64,000 bases of DNA, from the NCBI GenBank assembly GCA_003439945.1, contig QVRM01001471.1, forward strand, positions 466,501 through 530,500. Direction: 5' to 3'. Source of the stretch: Dermanyssus gallinae. Lineage: Eukaryota > Arthropoda > Arachnida > Mesostigmata > Dermanyssidae. Shown here in pieces: positions 9,310-20,825 of this stretch. Numbering within the stretch: position 1 is the stretch's first letter; each line of letters begins with the position of its first letter. The notes below the pieces were generated by a model. That model was given only the letters and a program-made list of their open reading frames with translations, ran no database searches and was not told where the DNA came from. A program made the position numbers and the translations under genes.

Positions 9310-11084
9310 ATGCCGGTTGAACGGAGTCCGCCTTTAAAGCCACCAATTCCACCATTGGTAGCATCGGAGCCAACCGAAGAATTGCCAGATGATACCCGTA
9401 AAGTGCAAAACGACACCCGTGACGTGCAAAACGACACCCGTGTCGGTGCTGCTACAAAAGCGGTCTCCACTGCTGGTACTGACGTCACCAAGCAACAGCC
9501 GCCGGCATGTACTGACGAGAAAGGTGCACCCGATGCAGATGGGGAGGAGAAGAACAACAAACGGAAAGCCAGCAGTCCGCCTCTACAGCAACAGCTGAGC
9601 AAGGCTGATGAGAAGAAAAGAAAGAAGTTGACAGTCTCAGCAGCAAAGAAGCAGTCAGCTGGAGAACAGCCAGTGGAAAGTGGCAACGGCGTTGACAGCG
9701 CGGCTCCAGTTGCAGCTGACTCCGATATAATTGTAGATTTGCAAAGAAATCAAGTGGTTGTTAGTGGAACGCCGCTTGAGGCTGGAGATGATGCAGGATG
9801 GTGTGAGGTAGGCGCTGGGGGAAAACCTGTGGTAGCTAAAGAAGCAATTACTAAGGTTCAAGTCAAAGAGAAAACTGATGCTGTAATATTTTCAGCCGAA
9901 GATAATCAGTTGGAAATAAACTTTAATGCCATATGCGACGACATCGCGAAACATATTACCGGTCCGGTACAAGAACCAACTTTTACTAGAGGGGGAAATC
10001 TAGTTATTGTCGCAGAAAACCCGGAGGATAGAGCAGCTCTATTGAGTCTGCAGTCGTTAGCCGGTGTTCCGGTCACTTCGCGAATAAGTGGTCCCAGATC
10101 GGTAGTGAAAGGAAAGATTAGCGGTGTGCACCCATCGTTAACCGAGTCGGCTATTGCCAGTGCTCTTAAACCGCTTGGAGTTACAGAAGCAGTTCGTGTT
10201 CGATCCAAAAACCCCAGGACGGGTTTTGTGATGGCCACGGATAATGTCATTCTGACATTTTCAGGAGCTAACTTTCCGGCTGAAGTACGATTGGGTTTTA
10301 AGTCACACGGCGTGGTTTTCTACCGGGAGCCTCTGCATTGCTACCGCTGCTACAGTCTAGACCATCTGCAATCGGAATGTCGACTAACGAGTCCCCGATG
10401 CCGACGCTGTGGTTCCACCAGTCACATTAGAAAAGATTGCAATCAGCCCGCTTGCTGTTGCTTATGCAAAGGTAGCCACGAAGCGATATTTGGGTCGTGT
10501 GTTCAGCGCCTAAATCGTATAGAACTTCTAAAGAAATCCGCCAAACATGTAATTCAGAACAACCTGAGGCCTTACCTGTTAAACTTTGCGCACCCGTGGT
10601 GGACATTAAGCCCGCCGCAAATTTTAGCAGGCGCAGTTTTGCTGCTGTCGTCCAAAATGGAGTCAAAGTTTCTGTAAATAACGTGCGTGATACGACAACG
10701 AGGGAACCCGCCCCAAGTCAGCCTGTAAAGACAGTCGCTGACACCGTGAGTGCTCCTACGCTCAGCATAGAAAAGATCTTGCAGTCGGTTGCAGAGAAGC
10801 TTATCCCGCGGATAGTTGACACCATTGTGACTCAAGTAGGCGCTGTTATCGAAAAACTAATCGCGTCGATCATCCCGGGGCTGTCTCTGAACTCTCGGGC
10901 GGTATCTGCGGAACAATTGACTCCCGCGTCCCAGTCTGGTGGGATAGACATCCGTAAAGAGATAGAAAATGCAATAAAAGCGGTCTTTACCCCTGCACAA
11001 GCAGAAGATTTAATTGAAGACCCGGCTTCCCTGCGATCTGGTGTCTCAGAGGGCTCACAGGTGGTACAGATCGAAAATTTGTAA
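9310..11084 (+). pseudogene. Gag-like ORF1 of the two-ORF RLE element (one frameshift)
   Basis: The protein should coat the element RNA. It opens with about 190 residues of low-complexity Lys/Glu/Pro/Thr-rich sequence, including a repeated VQNDTR motif. Then comes a region at about 195-335 with the look of the RRM-like part of LINE ORF1 proteins (inferred). Three Cys/His knuckles follow: C344-x2-C347-x4-H352-x4-C357, C364-x2-C367-x4-H372-x4-C377 and C383-x2-C386-x3-H390-x6-C397. The frame starting at ATG 9310 ends at 10677. Homologous-looking sequence (FSRRSFAAVVQNGVKV) continues in another frame up to the stop at 11082-11084, so a frameshift lies near 10550. The stop overlaps the ORF2 start. 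Confidence 0.8.
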
Positions 11085-11086
11085 TG
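11082..11086 (+). promoter_or_regulatory. UAAUG stop/start overlap between ORF1 and ORF2
   Basis: The ORF1 stop TAA and the ORF2 ATG share one A, giving TAATG. In the Bombyx LINE SART1 the same pentamer couples ORF2 translation to ORF1 termination (established for that element). Use of the same mechanism here is inferred. Confidence 0.6.
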
Positions 11087-13941
11087 ACCAGTCGGCAAAC
11101 TGATATCCGACGCTGGGTCTCGTCAACCACGCAGACAGAACAACTCGCTGATCAACTACAAGCAGACACGCCCACTCAACCGATAACCTCTAACCGACTA
11201 CTAAACCAACAACTTCAAACTGACCATGGACAACCTTTTCACATCGCCGACTATTTTCCGAAAGTCGTAGAAATTAAATCTAAGTTAAAAATTATATCTT
11301 GCACACCCCGCTCTCTTAGAAGCCATGTTGCAACAGAATTATCTAAAACTATAAATGATCTGTGCTCGTCTGCCTCACCGGAAAATTGGGAACGGCTATT
11401 TGCTTTCCCTTCTCTAGTGTTTAGCATCCCGGCACGAAAAGAAAAAGGACGCACCCTTACATCAGTTATTCGGGAAAACCTGGCACGCTTCCGTCGGAGA
11501 GCTAAAATAAATGAAAACCCTCACCTGTGTGGAACAAAACGCGGGACGCCCTCGCCGTGCGACACTGACACCCGACGGTCAAAAATGGTACAGACGAAAC
11601 TAGCTCAGGGAGATATTTCGTCGGCCGCCCGCACGCTTTTGTCTACTGACCAGATGGCCCCAGTGAATCCACAAACTCTCGAAAGCCTCATAGATAAGCA
11701 CCCTGAGCACCCCCCAGACACAACCTTCCCAGACGCACCAGCGACCAGACCACCCGGATCCGAAATCTCCGTTACCCCAGCGGAGATCCGCAATGCAATT
11801 AGAAGTTTCCCTAACTGCTCCAGCGGGGGCCCCGATAGACTTCGCCCTCGCCACTTAAAGGATCTCATTGGCAGACAGGATGAAAACAGTAATCCTCTGC
11901 TACTCTCTCTGTGCCGCTTTGTTACCCTGGCCATCAATGGACAACTACCAGAATTTATATTGCCAATATTTTACGGAGCTTCTCTTATCGCTCTCCGGAA
12001 GAAGGACGGCGGAATAAGACCTATTGCAGTGGGGCTCACTCTACGAAGACTTGTTGGCAAAGTCCTCGTCAAGAAATCAATCAAGGATATTGTTGAGTTA
12101 GTTGCCCCACTGTGGTATTAAGGGGGGTACCGAAGCTGCCGTACATGCCACCGCTGCATACATTGAATCACACAGAGCCGCAAACCATAAAATCTTAGTA
12201 AAGTTGGATTTTCAAAATGCCTTTAACATGATGCGAAGAGACCACATTTTAAATTCGGTTAAACAGCGAACCCCCTGAGCTGTACGCCGCCATCTACCAC
12301 ATGTATCGTTTCCCGTCCAACCTCTATTGGCAAGGAAAGACTATACTGTCAAAGTGTGGGGTGCAGCAGGGCGACCCGTGTGGGCCTGCCCTCTTCTGCA
12401 TAGGATTATATGAACTTCAGGCACGATTGCAGTCAGAATTGCGACCGTGGTACCTAGACGATGGACTACTTGCAGGCGATTTGCCTGGTGTCCTTTCCGA
12501 CATTAAGAAGGTCCAGGACTTCGAGGCGGTCTCGGGCTTGAAGCTCAACGACAGTAAATGTGAGCTCCTCGTTCTATCGCACAACGACAGGGAGGAAACT
12601 GCTGCCGCAGTGCGAGCAAAACTACCCAATATCAAGTGGCTAACGAAGGAAAACGTCGAATTGCTGGGAGCGCCGTTAACTGACGCAGCAGTTGTGGGTG
12701 CCCTCCAAAAGAGGCTCACAGATGCGAAACGGTGGTGCAGTAGATTAAAACATCTAGACGCACACCCAGCCCTGTATCTTCTACGGGAAAGCCTTTTCAC
12801 GCCTCGTTTAATTTATCTACTGCGATGTTCTCCCTCGTACAAGAGAGATGACCTGCTCCACGTTTTCGACGAACTCCTTCGAACGACACTCGAGTGCTTA
12901 CTCAACGTGCGCCTAGGAGACAACGCATGGGCCCAAGCTACGCTGCCCGTCAGCGCAGGTGGCCTCGGTGTCCGTACAACTAAAGATCTAGCCCTGTCGT
13001 GCTACGTGGGCTCAATCACAGATTTTAAACACCTGATTGCTTCCATAGGCCCGGAAGGCACATCGGAGGTGATCGAACGGGCTTCGCGTACGAGCGTAGA
13101 CGAATTTGAGGCGCGATGGGAGGCTCTACCGGTTTCCCCAACGCAAGAGTCTCTCGACCGCATTGTCGTGGAGCTGAAACAGGCCTCTCTTCTGTCTCAG
13201 GCGCAAACCACGGCTGACAAGGCTAGGTTACGAGCTTGTTTCGATCCGATGAGTGGCAAGTGGCTTCAGGCCCTCCCCTCGCCGCAACTAGGTACGATGC
13301 TGGACAATAACACACTCCGCATCGTGTCTGGTCTGCGGCTGGGGGAGACGGTCTGTGCCGCTCATCTTTGCAACCGATGTCGGTCCCCCGTAACAACGAC
13401 AGGGGGACACGCTCTATCGTGCCGATACAGCGCCGGCCGCCACCCACGGCACTATGCAATAAACGACGTCGTCTGTCGTGCACTGCATAGTGCACAGGTG
13501 CCGGCTGTGAAAGAGCCACCAGGCCTTAGCGCCAATAGTGGGTTACGCCCGGACGGCAAAACACTAACCCCTTGGGAAAGAGGTCGCCTACTTGTATCGG
13601 ACGTTACCGTGTCGTGTACATTGGCCAGGAGCTACGTCGCTCGAACAAGCCAGAAAGCTGGTGCCTCTGCTTGTCTTGCAGAGGACCGCAAGTTAGCGAA
13701 GTACAGAGAACTCAATCCGCAATTTATCGTCCAGCCAATTGCCTTAAAAACTTACGGACCCATGGGTGAAGAAACGTCAAGATTTTTTAAAGAGCTTGAA
13801 AAAAGACTAAACGCAGTCACAAGGGATCCTCGTTCTGGAGAGTTCCTACTGCAGCTAGTATCGATCGAGCTTCAGCGGGGAAACGCGGCGTCAGTCGAAG
13901 GGTCCCTTCCCTCCGCCGAAGGGTTCCCTGAGATCCCGTAG
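11084..13941 (+). pseudogene. ORF2 of the two-ORF RLE element: reverse transcriptase and restriction-like endonuclease (two frameshifts)
   Basis: About 950 codons, collinear with the intact 962-residue protein at 32143-35031 but lacking its N-terminal C2H2 finger. RT blocks: IRPIAVGLTLRR (12018-12053), VKLDFQNAFNMMRRDH (about 12200-12245), VQQGDPCGPALFC (12361 on) and catalytic YLDDG (12451-12465). Downstream is a Cys/His knuckle, CNRCRSPVTTTGGHALSC (near 13372). Then comes the endonuclease core LRPDGKTLTPWERGRLLVSD, with PD at 13550-13555. Frame changes near 12105 and 12262 break the chain between RT motifs. The position of the knuckle and PD-D core after the RT is the R2-superclade arrangement. 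Confidence 0.85.
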
Positions 13942-14071
13942 GAATAATGATGTTCTTAACACTATTTTGATTAAATAAAACACGTATATAAAAAAAAAAT
14001 TCATTTAATCAATGTACTCAATCATTTATGGTCGGAACATGGCATTTGGGACTCTGCAAACGTCTGCACCA

Positions 14072-14310
14072 TTACAGAAGTCCAGTGTAGGGACCAGCCT
14101 GGAGGGTTCCCCGAACCGAGGCCTCATTGCCTCGTTGCACATCCAGCGACAGACGCTGTCTGAGTAAATTGCCCGTTCGCCTATCTCCGCTGGCCAGAAT
14201 TAGCCGCTTCCCAACCTTCTGTAGCAAACTGCGAGTGAACGGACCCGGCCCGTCAAGGGTCTCGAAGTCAAGTGGGTAAAATCCGCACGAGTACCCGATG
14301 TTCTTGTACT
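14072..14310 (-). pseudogene. RLE-type LINE extreme 3' coding fragment
   Basis: The minus-strand translation FYPLDFETLDGPGPFTRSLLQKVG, followed by QRLSLDVQRGNEASVRGTL, matches the C-terminus of the intact RLE ORF (FWPLAFETMGGPGVRTRQLIRKVG and QRLDLDIQRGNAASVRGTL). It is 5'-truncated and lies tail-to-tail with the element at 9165-13997. Confidence 0.75.
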
Positions 14311-14410
14311 TTCTAACCTTGGTAATTGAGCGTACTTCCTTGAGCCTCTTATATATAATTGAGCGTACATACTTCCTGTAGCCTCTTATATAACGTAACC
14401 AAGCCTGCAT

Positions 14411-17400
14411 GTTTACAAGGCGACGAACATCAGACCCTTTGATCTAAAATGCGACTAGATCTAAGCGCTAGTATGGTACATACGTTTGGCCACGCTTCGG
14501 CCTTTGTTCAAGCTTCTACCTACAAGAGCATTCAGGGTTATGCACAGCACACCTTAATGAGATGCCCGGGTGTATCGTGTAGCCTTTTACAACCTTATCT
14601 TGTTTTATCGGCCATGCATCCTAGAGGATAAAAGCCAAAAAAGTACCATATCTGCCGCTATGCCAATCCATAATGGGTTAAGATCAACTGAAAAAGGTAG
14701 TTGGATTTGCGATTGTTGAAATTGCTCGTCGCCGCGATGTTAGGTGTGCCGTAATTTGCCCTGCTCAGTCCCCGTTGGTCCGAGAAGTTTCGTGAACGAA
14801 AATAATGTCACTTCGGGACATACGATGCCTAATATCTCCAGAAATGTGAAATATACTATGCGTAGAGAATAGAATAACTTTTCCATGCTCACGTGCGTCA
14901 CCGTGGTTACGTGCTTAAAATTATCGTTTCGCGAACGCGAAGCTCTGGCTAAAGACCTCGAACTCTGCTGAACTGCGACTCAGCCCCGTGGCCGTTGGCG
15001 ATTTTTCGATTGTCATTGACAACTATGTCCGTATTACCTCCCGGTGTTTAATGCGATCCCATCCCAGCTGTTTAAGTGAACGCTCAATTGTTCTACATTC
15101 TCTTTTATAATCAGGCATTACAGAACCCTGTACATGTCGTTTTTAAGCTCAGCCTGTTGACGTGATTATGTTGGTTATGTCTCGTCCCAATACGACATAA
15201 ACTGAGTTACTCTACGTTTGGAGGCATTACCATAGAGAAAAAATGCAAAACCATTTTCAAGATCTCACGCTTTCATATTTATTGGAGATGCTATTTGAGT
15301 AATGCCTCGTCGATCAAGAAAGAGTGCAGTGGAAGTCTAACAAGATATCAGTTTATAGGTTTCCGAGTCGTCTTATCTTCGCTAAGCTATTTGTGTCAAC
15401 CCGTATTATAATACGACTGTTTAGTAAGTTAAAAAGCGCTTGCAAATCCTTTTTTATGAATATTCTGTGCTCTTTTTATGTTTCTTCTCGCTGATCCTCA
15501 ATTTCTTGCGGTTTGTATTTCTTGCCGAAGGTTGCACTCACGACTTTTGCTTCTTTCTTCCATGGTTCCTCATCCTTGTGTGTTATTTGCACACAGTTTT
15601 GGTGTCAGCGTAGACGCCAGCTATGCTGTCACAAAATTATTTGAACACTAATTGCGTTCACTAATTGTCTGACTCATTGTTGACTAATTGTCTCATTTGA
15701 ACACTAATTGCGTTTTGTATAGTTTATGATCAAGTTCGACCATATCTGCTCAAAGAAGCTGTCGTTGTTGGAATGACGCTTTACTCTGGTTGCTGCTTGT
15801 TTGCCCCATTTAGCAAGTTTGTCGTCACTTTTCAGTAGCCAAATTGTGGCACTATGCAAAGTTTGTGGCCAACTACACTGTCAAATACAGACCACAAAAC
15901 GAGAAAACCACTTTTAATGCGTTTTCAAGATTGCCATGGAAGAAACGGTCGACGGGGCAATATTTGTTTCTTACCCTTAGATAACTTCTACTATAAGCTG
16001 ATCAGATTGCTCTACTTTAGGGCGAAGACACCGCTTGATCGAGACTTCGATCAACTTTGATCTCGAAGATGCTTTTGGCTTCACAAAACCCCCGCTACGC
16101 TTGATGCCGGCGGCGCAGAATCCGTGATCAAAGAAAATCCGAAGAGTCGTGGTGTCATGCTTGACTAAGGGATGAGTGTTTCAGATCACATCGTAACAGC
16201 GCATTTGTACTCAATAAGCAGATTTTACAACACTGCAAAGTGAGTTCCTCACGCACTGACCGATACGCAAAAAGCTGCGTGTTTGACTTGCTCTGCTGCA
16301 GCGCCAGTTACAGTAGACGATTTAGCTAAAACTGTCACGTTCGATGGAACTGGGCCCTATACGAGTAATATATATATATAAATAGTATAATAAAAAAAAC
16401 AATAAAAAAGTGCTAAATGTTTTTTTGTCAGGATAAATATTTATCTACAATAACAAAGTATATTTTTACCAGATTGATAAAAGTCGCGTATATCTGCCAC
16501 CAAGTACTATTTTGATCGAATACACCAGTTTAAAATTCATCTTTTCCAGACACCACTGTCGAATTTATAATCCCTCACAAATGTTGTTCATTCCTAACCG
16601 AGTTAACGCACTGTGTCTTGAAAATTTGCCCTTTTTCACAACAAAGATCCGGCACTACTCTATCTTTCCTAAGACCGAAATTGCTTGCGTTTACATTTCT
16701 AAGATAATATTTACGTCTGCCCCCCGACGTCATCTCGAATAAACATTGGTTGCTGCTGCTCATGCACCTCATCATTTACTTAGACTACACTGCTCTTAAG
16801 CTAGGGTAATAAAGAGATTATGTACATATGAGGGTGGAAGCTAAGTCTAGAGGACTAAAGCGCTTCTGTTGTCGATGAGATGCTGAGTGAAAAGGGTGAC
16901 ATGTGTATTTAAATATACATGTGAGGCTACTAATAAATCCCGCTGTCCATTCTTATGTGGACGCGTTTATTGTCGCTACAACCTGGCAGGACCACTTTTT
17001 TTCGTTAAGACTTGCCAGTTTGTATAGACACTTTTATCACTGACATTGTCTTGTTTGATATGTAGCTTTTGGCTAAATGCTCTTTCGCTCACATAAGGTT
17101 CCTCTCGCACCAGGCACGTCGCAAGCCTACGTAGTCTTCAGCTCTCATACAGTATGTTGGCTTTGCTCTGGCCGAGCCACTCTCGGGTAGGCTTACTACC
17201 AGTACTCGGCTATTAGTTGGCTCCTCGATCCCCGAAAATATTTAACATTTCGTGCTGCGTGTGCACCTCCTCTGTCTGAGTCTGTTTGATCCTGGCCGCC
17301 AATTCAATATTTTTCTCCGATGAGCGAGTTCTCCTGTAGTATGAAGAGGATTTTCTGTACACTTCGATAGCTAAACTTATTTTTAAATTAAAAAATTTAA

Positions 17401-18190
17401 ACAATTTATGAATTAGCTCCGTCGACCAAATGTATTCTTATTGTTTGATCCCATTCGAATCACTAGAAGACTCACTAGACTGCAATTTTCATGACTGTTT
17501 GCCCGGCAAGCTGTATTCACCAAAATATAATCGAGCCGTTTTCAGGACGGTATTTCGTGTCAGTCGACACCTCACCCTCTCGTGTTTCGCCTGTTTCTAA
17601 TACTACCGCGAAGTGCTGTATGACCTTGTACTAGATATGGCCTAGTATCCTAGGTAGTGCTTACAACAGGACATGGTACTTGAAAGAATGACCGTTTGCT
17701 ACTACCCATCGACATCAGATAGGCATCGAGCGCTTCCATCCAAGTTTCCTATGCTACATAAGAGAAATCGGTGAATCGTTTTTCCGGCGCCATCACCGTC
17801 GCCACGTGTCTGTCATTAGCGCCTGCCTTTTTGACCAGCCCTCTGTCCTCCTTGTACGTTTACCTTAGATCATGTTCTAGTGCGCCACAGTATATACCGC
17901 AAACGCTGCGTAGCCGCCCCAGAAAGTCTACGTAACAAACTATGGAAAAATGTCGGTAAAGAATTGTGCATGAATGTCGATCCCACCAGGAATCTGTTTT
18001 CGCATAGTATGCTGACTGGCGGTCAGACCTCTATGAAATTCTTGTCTAATAGTCTTTAAAAACAATTTCCTTAAAAATGTTTTTAATTCTAGTCTAATAA
18101 TCCATCGCTGCCCCAGCCGTTGGGCATGGAGCGACGCCCTGTTAAAGGCACAATCATTAGCTGAGGTCCTGGGGTTTTCGGACCAGAAAT
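14411..18190. other. Long stretch with no recognisable gene
   Basis: Nearly 3.8 kb of AT-leaning sequence. Open frames are short and scattered on both strands. I saw no motif, no copy of the repeats found elsewhere and no tRNA or rRNA. A short TA run at about 16366-16380 is the only simple repeat. Confidence 0.5.
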
Positions 18191-18194
18191 GACC

Positions 18195-18300
18195 GCGACG
18201 ATACGCTGGTCTTTTACACAGACGCAATGTTCGCCGCTTGTGGCAAAGGGCGCGCCATCGCTGCAGACCCTGTTGGGAGTTTGTGGTCGGCTGTACAATT
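18195..18300 (+). pseudogene. Possible RNase H-like remnant
   Basis: One frame reads DDTLVFYTDAMFAACGKGRA, which resembles the first strand block of LINE-type RNase H domains (YTDA). No other RNase H block was found around it, and the rest of the overlapping open frame (to 18583) is unrecognised. This is a weak call. Confidence 0.25.
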
Positions 18301-19345
18301 CCCAGGGACTCTTGGGCCCGTACGTTTTAAAGTAACGTTAAGGCTAATTCTTCAGAAACCAAGAAACAAGAGTTGGTTTTTTCGTAGCAGAGACAAAATG
18401 AGTGCCTATATAGCAACTAAAATTGTAGCCCGGTTAAAGAGCTCGCACCGGGTAAGCCGTACCGCAAAACTCAGAGACGCTGCTTGGAGGAGCGAGGTTG
18501 TCATAAGCACCTCTTGCGGAGACTCCCGCGAAGATGCGGGGATAACTGGTTTAGCCCATTCGTCCATCAAACAGAGCTACTAAAGGTCGGCGGTATTTTT
18601 TCGTTGTCAACATAACGGGGTTTTGGGAATTCGTAATACACGTGCGTCAGTAAAATAATGAAAGTAAATTGCAGTTAATCAATTGGAAAGGAATCCTTCA
18701 CAATCCAGTTTCTAGCTTGTTGGAAAAACACCCCAGAGGGGGGATCGGAAGGTAGTACAAAAGAGAATAGGAAGAACAACACTACGTCTCGATCTACACC
18801 GACACCCGGATACCCCTGAATATTCCGGATACACTTACATCAACTTACAATAAAATAAGTCACACGTCTCTCCTAACGGAAAGAGTAGAGCACGTGTGTT
18901 TTGCAACAACCAATACTTCCGCTGTCTGCTCAAACCTCACTACTGTCCAGTAAGTTAAAAGACAAATTCATCTTAATTGTTGTTACAACGAATCGTAATG
19001 CACACGCAATACTTACGGTTCGAAAGCGAATACATTAAGCGTAATAGAATAGACATTCCTTCATCAAGACCTAGTTGGGCTCCTGTGATCCACACGACAC
19101 AAACTGTGTGTGCTCGATGGGTGCAGGCTCTAGACACCCCCCTGTGAGGCAGAGTTTAACATCTCAACTTACAAATAGCCCGAGGAGTGTTTAAACTCCT
19201 TTATAAACAAAAATGTTAGCGTAAACAAAATAGACGGGAACACGGAAAGCGCGGACAAACAAGAAGGCACGCTCGTCAGAGGCTAATTTCGGCTTGTGGA
19301 GTACTTCATATCTTAGGGGGGGGGGGGAGCTTAATGACACAGTTT
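18301..19345. other. No recognisable feature
   Basis: Contains a 12-base G run at 19316-19327 just before the 37-bp tandem repeat. Nothing else stands out. Confidence 0.4.
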
Positions 19346-19456
19346 GACATAGAACCGAACATTCAATGAAATGTTTACTTCGGACATAGAACCGAACGTT
19401 CAATGAAATGTTTACTTCGGACATAGAACCGAACGTTCAGTGAAATGTTTACTTCT
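19346..19456. repeat. 37-bp tandem repeat, three copies
   Basis: The unit begins GACATAGAACCGAACRTTCA and ends GTTTACTTCG. Three head-to-tail copies at 19346, 19383 and 19420 differ at only a few positions. Confidence 0.9.
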
Positions 19457-19990
19457 TACATAACCGTCTATTTACCGGAACAATTAAGGAGAATGCTGGT
19501 TTTCTATGGAGACGTTGTTCTCTCTTTTTAAAGGTTGCGAACACTTGTGCACCACCCAAGGGGTCTAATCAAGACACTTAAGAGCAAAGAAGAGACTTAA
19601 TAATAGACAGGGACAGTGCGCTCGTTCAATAACTATATAAACGCAACGCCAACAAGCAAGCAACACTGACGTGACAATTCGAGTAATAGCAATTTAAGGA
19701 AATCTAATCATGTTAATCTATATGAGCGTTCTTAACACAGCAAATACATATATCCACTACAACTAAGTGCGTACCTCTGCACAAATGTTAAGGAAATAAT
19801 GCTACGAAAAAAACAGGAAATATTTCTCCAATGTGAGGGAACCTATTTAGGTCAAGCCAACTTCATCAATACGCTTCTTCCATCTATTGAGGATTATCGC
19901 TGGCGACCTTAAGGCCATGATTCGTTCCTTAAACGCGTCATGCCCATATAGCCACTGGTGTCCGTCATTGACCCAGTCAGTACAGCCGAA

Positions 19991-19996
19991 TTTATT
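19991..19996 (-). terminator. AATAAA polyadenylation signal of CaaX gene 2
   Basis: Minus-strand AATAAA lies 129 bases past the stop of the 20125-20526 ORF. It is followed by TTCGGCTGTACTGA, the diverged form of the shared 3' flank. Confidence 0.65.
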
Positions 19997-20124
19997 CCTC
20001 CGCGAGTTCAGTTTTCACACAATTTTGCCAAGCGCACTGTTTGTTTAAAAGGTGAGTGAGTGTAAATCTTGGCGTAGACCTCTCCCGTCTGTCCGGGGTA
20101 ATATTGACGTCATATGATTGGCTC

Positions 20125-20526
20125 TTAGATCACGGTACAACGTGCACGTTTTTTCTTCTTATTATTATTGTCTGGCGCGCCCTTTCCTGCCAAACCGCCC
20201 TTCTTTGCGTCCTTGGCTGCTCCTTTAGCAGCCTGGCCATCTTTGGCAGCGGCGGGAGCTTTTTTGACTGTGTCAGCCTTCTTAGTACCAGCAGTCTTTG
20301 ATGCACCGCTAGTGGGTTTCGTCGCCGGCTTGGCTGACACCGCCGGCCTGGGTGGACGTGCGTCTGTCGTTCTTTTCGGTTCATCACGGGGTCTCTTAGT
20401 GTCCTTTCTTAGCTCACTGTCCTCACCTTGCTTGCCGGCCTCCGACAGCGCTCCGTCGCGTAGCCTTGATTCTTCGCTCGGCTCTGGATTTGACCCGGTA
20501 TCCTCCTCGTTTACCGGGTCTGACAT
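20125..20526 (-). CDS. Disordered polybasic CaaX-box protein, family copy 2 (diverged)
   Basis: Single-exon gene of 133 residues, start ATG at 20526. The order of regions is the same as in copy 1: acidic N-terminus (MSDPVNEEDTGSN), Lys/Ala/Pro/Thr-rich middle and basic tail. It is the most diverged member: many Lys are Arg (RKDTKRPRDEPKR) and the last basic stretch is NNNKKKKRAR. The tail is C130-T-V-I133 with no Cys before it, so the possible palmitoylation site of the other copies is gone while the CaaX Cys is kept. X=Ile is compatible with geranylgeranylation, though this is not certain. The frame and polyadenylation signal are intact, so it is probably a functional gene. A TATA-like box sits close to the start. 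Confidence 0.75.
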   Translation of the reverse strand: MSDPVNEEDTGSNPEPSEESRLRDGALSEAGKQGEDSELRKDTKRPRDEPKRTTDARPPRPAVSAKPATKPTSGASKTAGTKKADTVKKAPAAAKDGQAAKGAAKDAKKGGLAGKGAPDNNNKKKKRARCTVI

Positions 20527-20550
20527 AATTTAGCTATGTGGCTATCCGGG

Positions 20551-20558
20551 TTTATATA
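20551..20558 (-). promoter_or_regulatory. TATA-like box of CaaX gene 2
   Basis: Minus-strand TATATAAA begins about 30 bases before the ATG. If used, transcription would start at or very near the start codon, giving a very short leader. It is not obvious in the other three copies. Confidence 0.35.
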
Positions 20559-20581
20559 CTTTGCGAACAGTCGACTGCAGT

Positions 20582-20596
20582 CCCCCCCCCCCCCCC
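20582..20596. repeat. 15-base C homopolymer
   Basis: An uninterrupted C run, followed shortly by a second C7 run, in the 5' flank of CaaX gene 2. On the gene strand these are G tracts. Confidence 0.9.
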
Positions 20597-20616
20597 GGCA
20601 AAGCCCCCCCGACAAC

Positions 20617-20825
20617 CGCAGGGCTGCTGTCGAAGCCCGGTGGCGTGGTGAGTGCATTCGTCTGCGCCTCGCAACCGGAGAAGACACATAGGTGCGCGGC
20701 GAGCCCCACCGTTGCACATTTGTATTTATAGGGGTCCGTCTACGAAGCAATGCGAAAAGCAGTCCCGTCGGCGTTAAATCTTGGCTGAGAGTCAGCCCCG
20801 AAAAGATTTCAGACGCAGGGCTGCT
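20617..20825 (+). mobile_element. tRNA-derived SINE (family 1) with perfect 12-bp target-site duplication
   Basis: CGCAGGGCTGCT is repeated exactly at 20617-20628 and 20814-20825 and brackets the SINE body 20629-20813. The body starts GTCGAAGCCCGGTGGCGTGG and carries GCGAGCCCCACCGTTGCACA (B box degenerated) and the TTGGCTGAGAGTCAGCCC tail. The perfect repeat marks a recent insertion, about 100 bases upstream of the CaaX gene 2 ATG and antisense to it. Confidence 0.9.

Larger units (their letters stand above)
9153..14009 (+). mobile_element. Full-length two-ORF RLE-type non-LTR retrotransposon with target-site duplication
   Basis: The 12-mer AATTCATTTAAT occurs at 9153-9164 and again at 13998-14009, bracketing the element. 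Inside, in order: a 5' UTR of about 145 bases, a gag-like ORF1 (9310-11084), an overlapping RT and restriction-like-endonuclease ORF2 (11084-13941), AATAAA at 13974-13979 and an A run ending at the 3' repeat. A single pair of flanking repeats around both ORFs shows they moved as one unit. ORF1 has one frameshift and ORF2 two, so this copy is inactive, but the well-preserved ends and repeats point to a fairly recent insertion. Confidence 0.85.
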
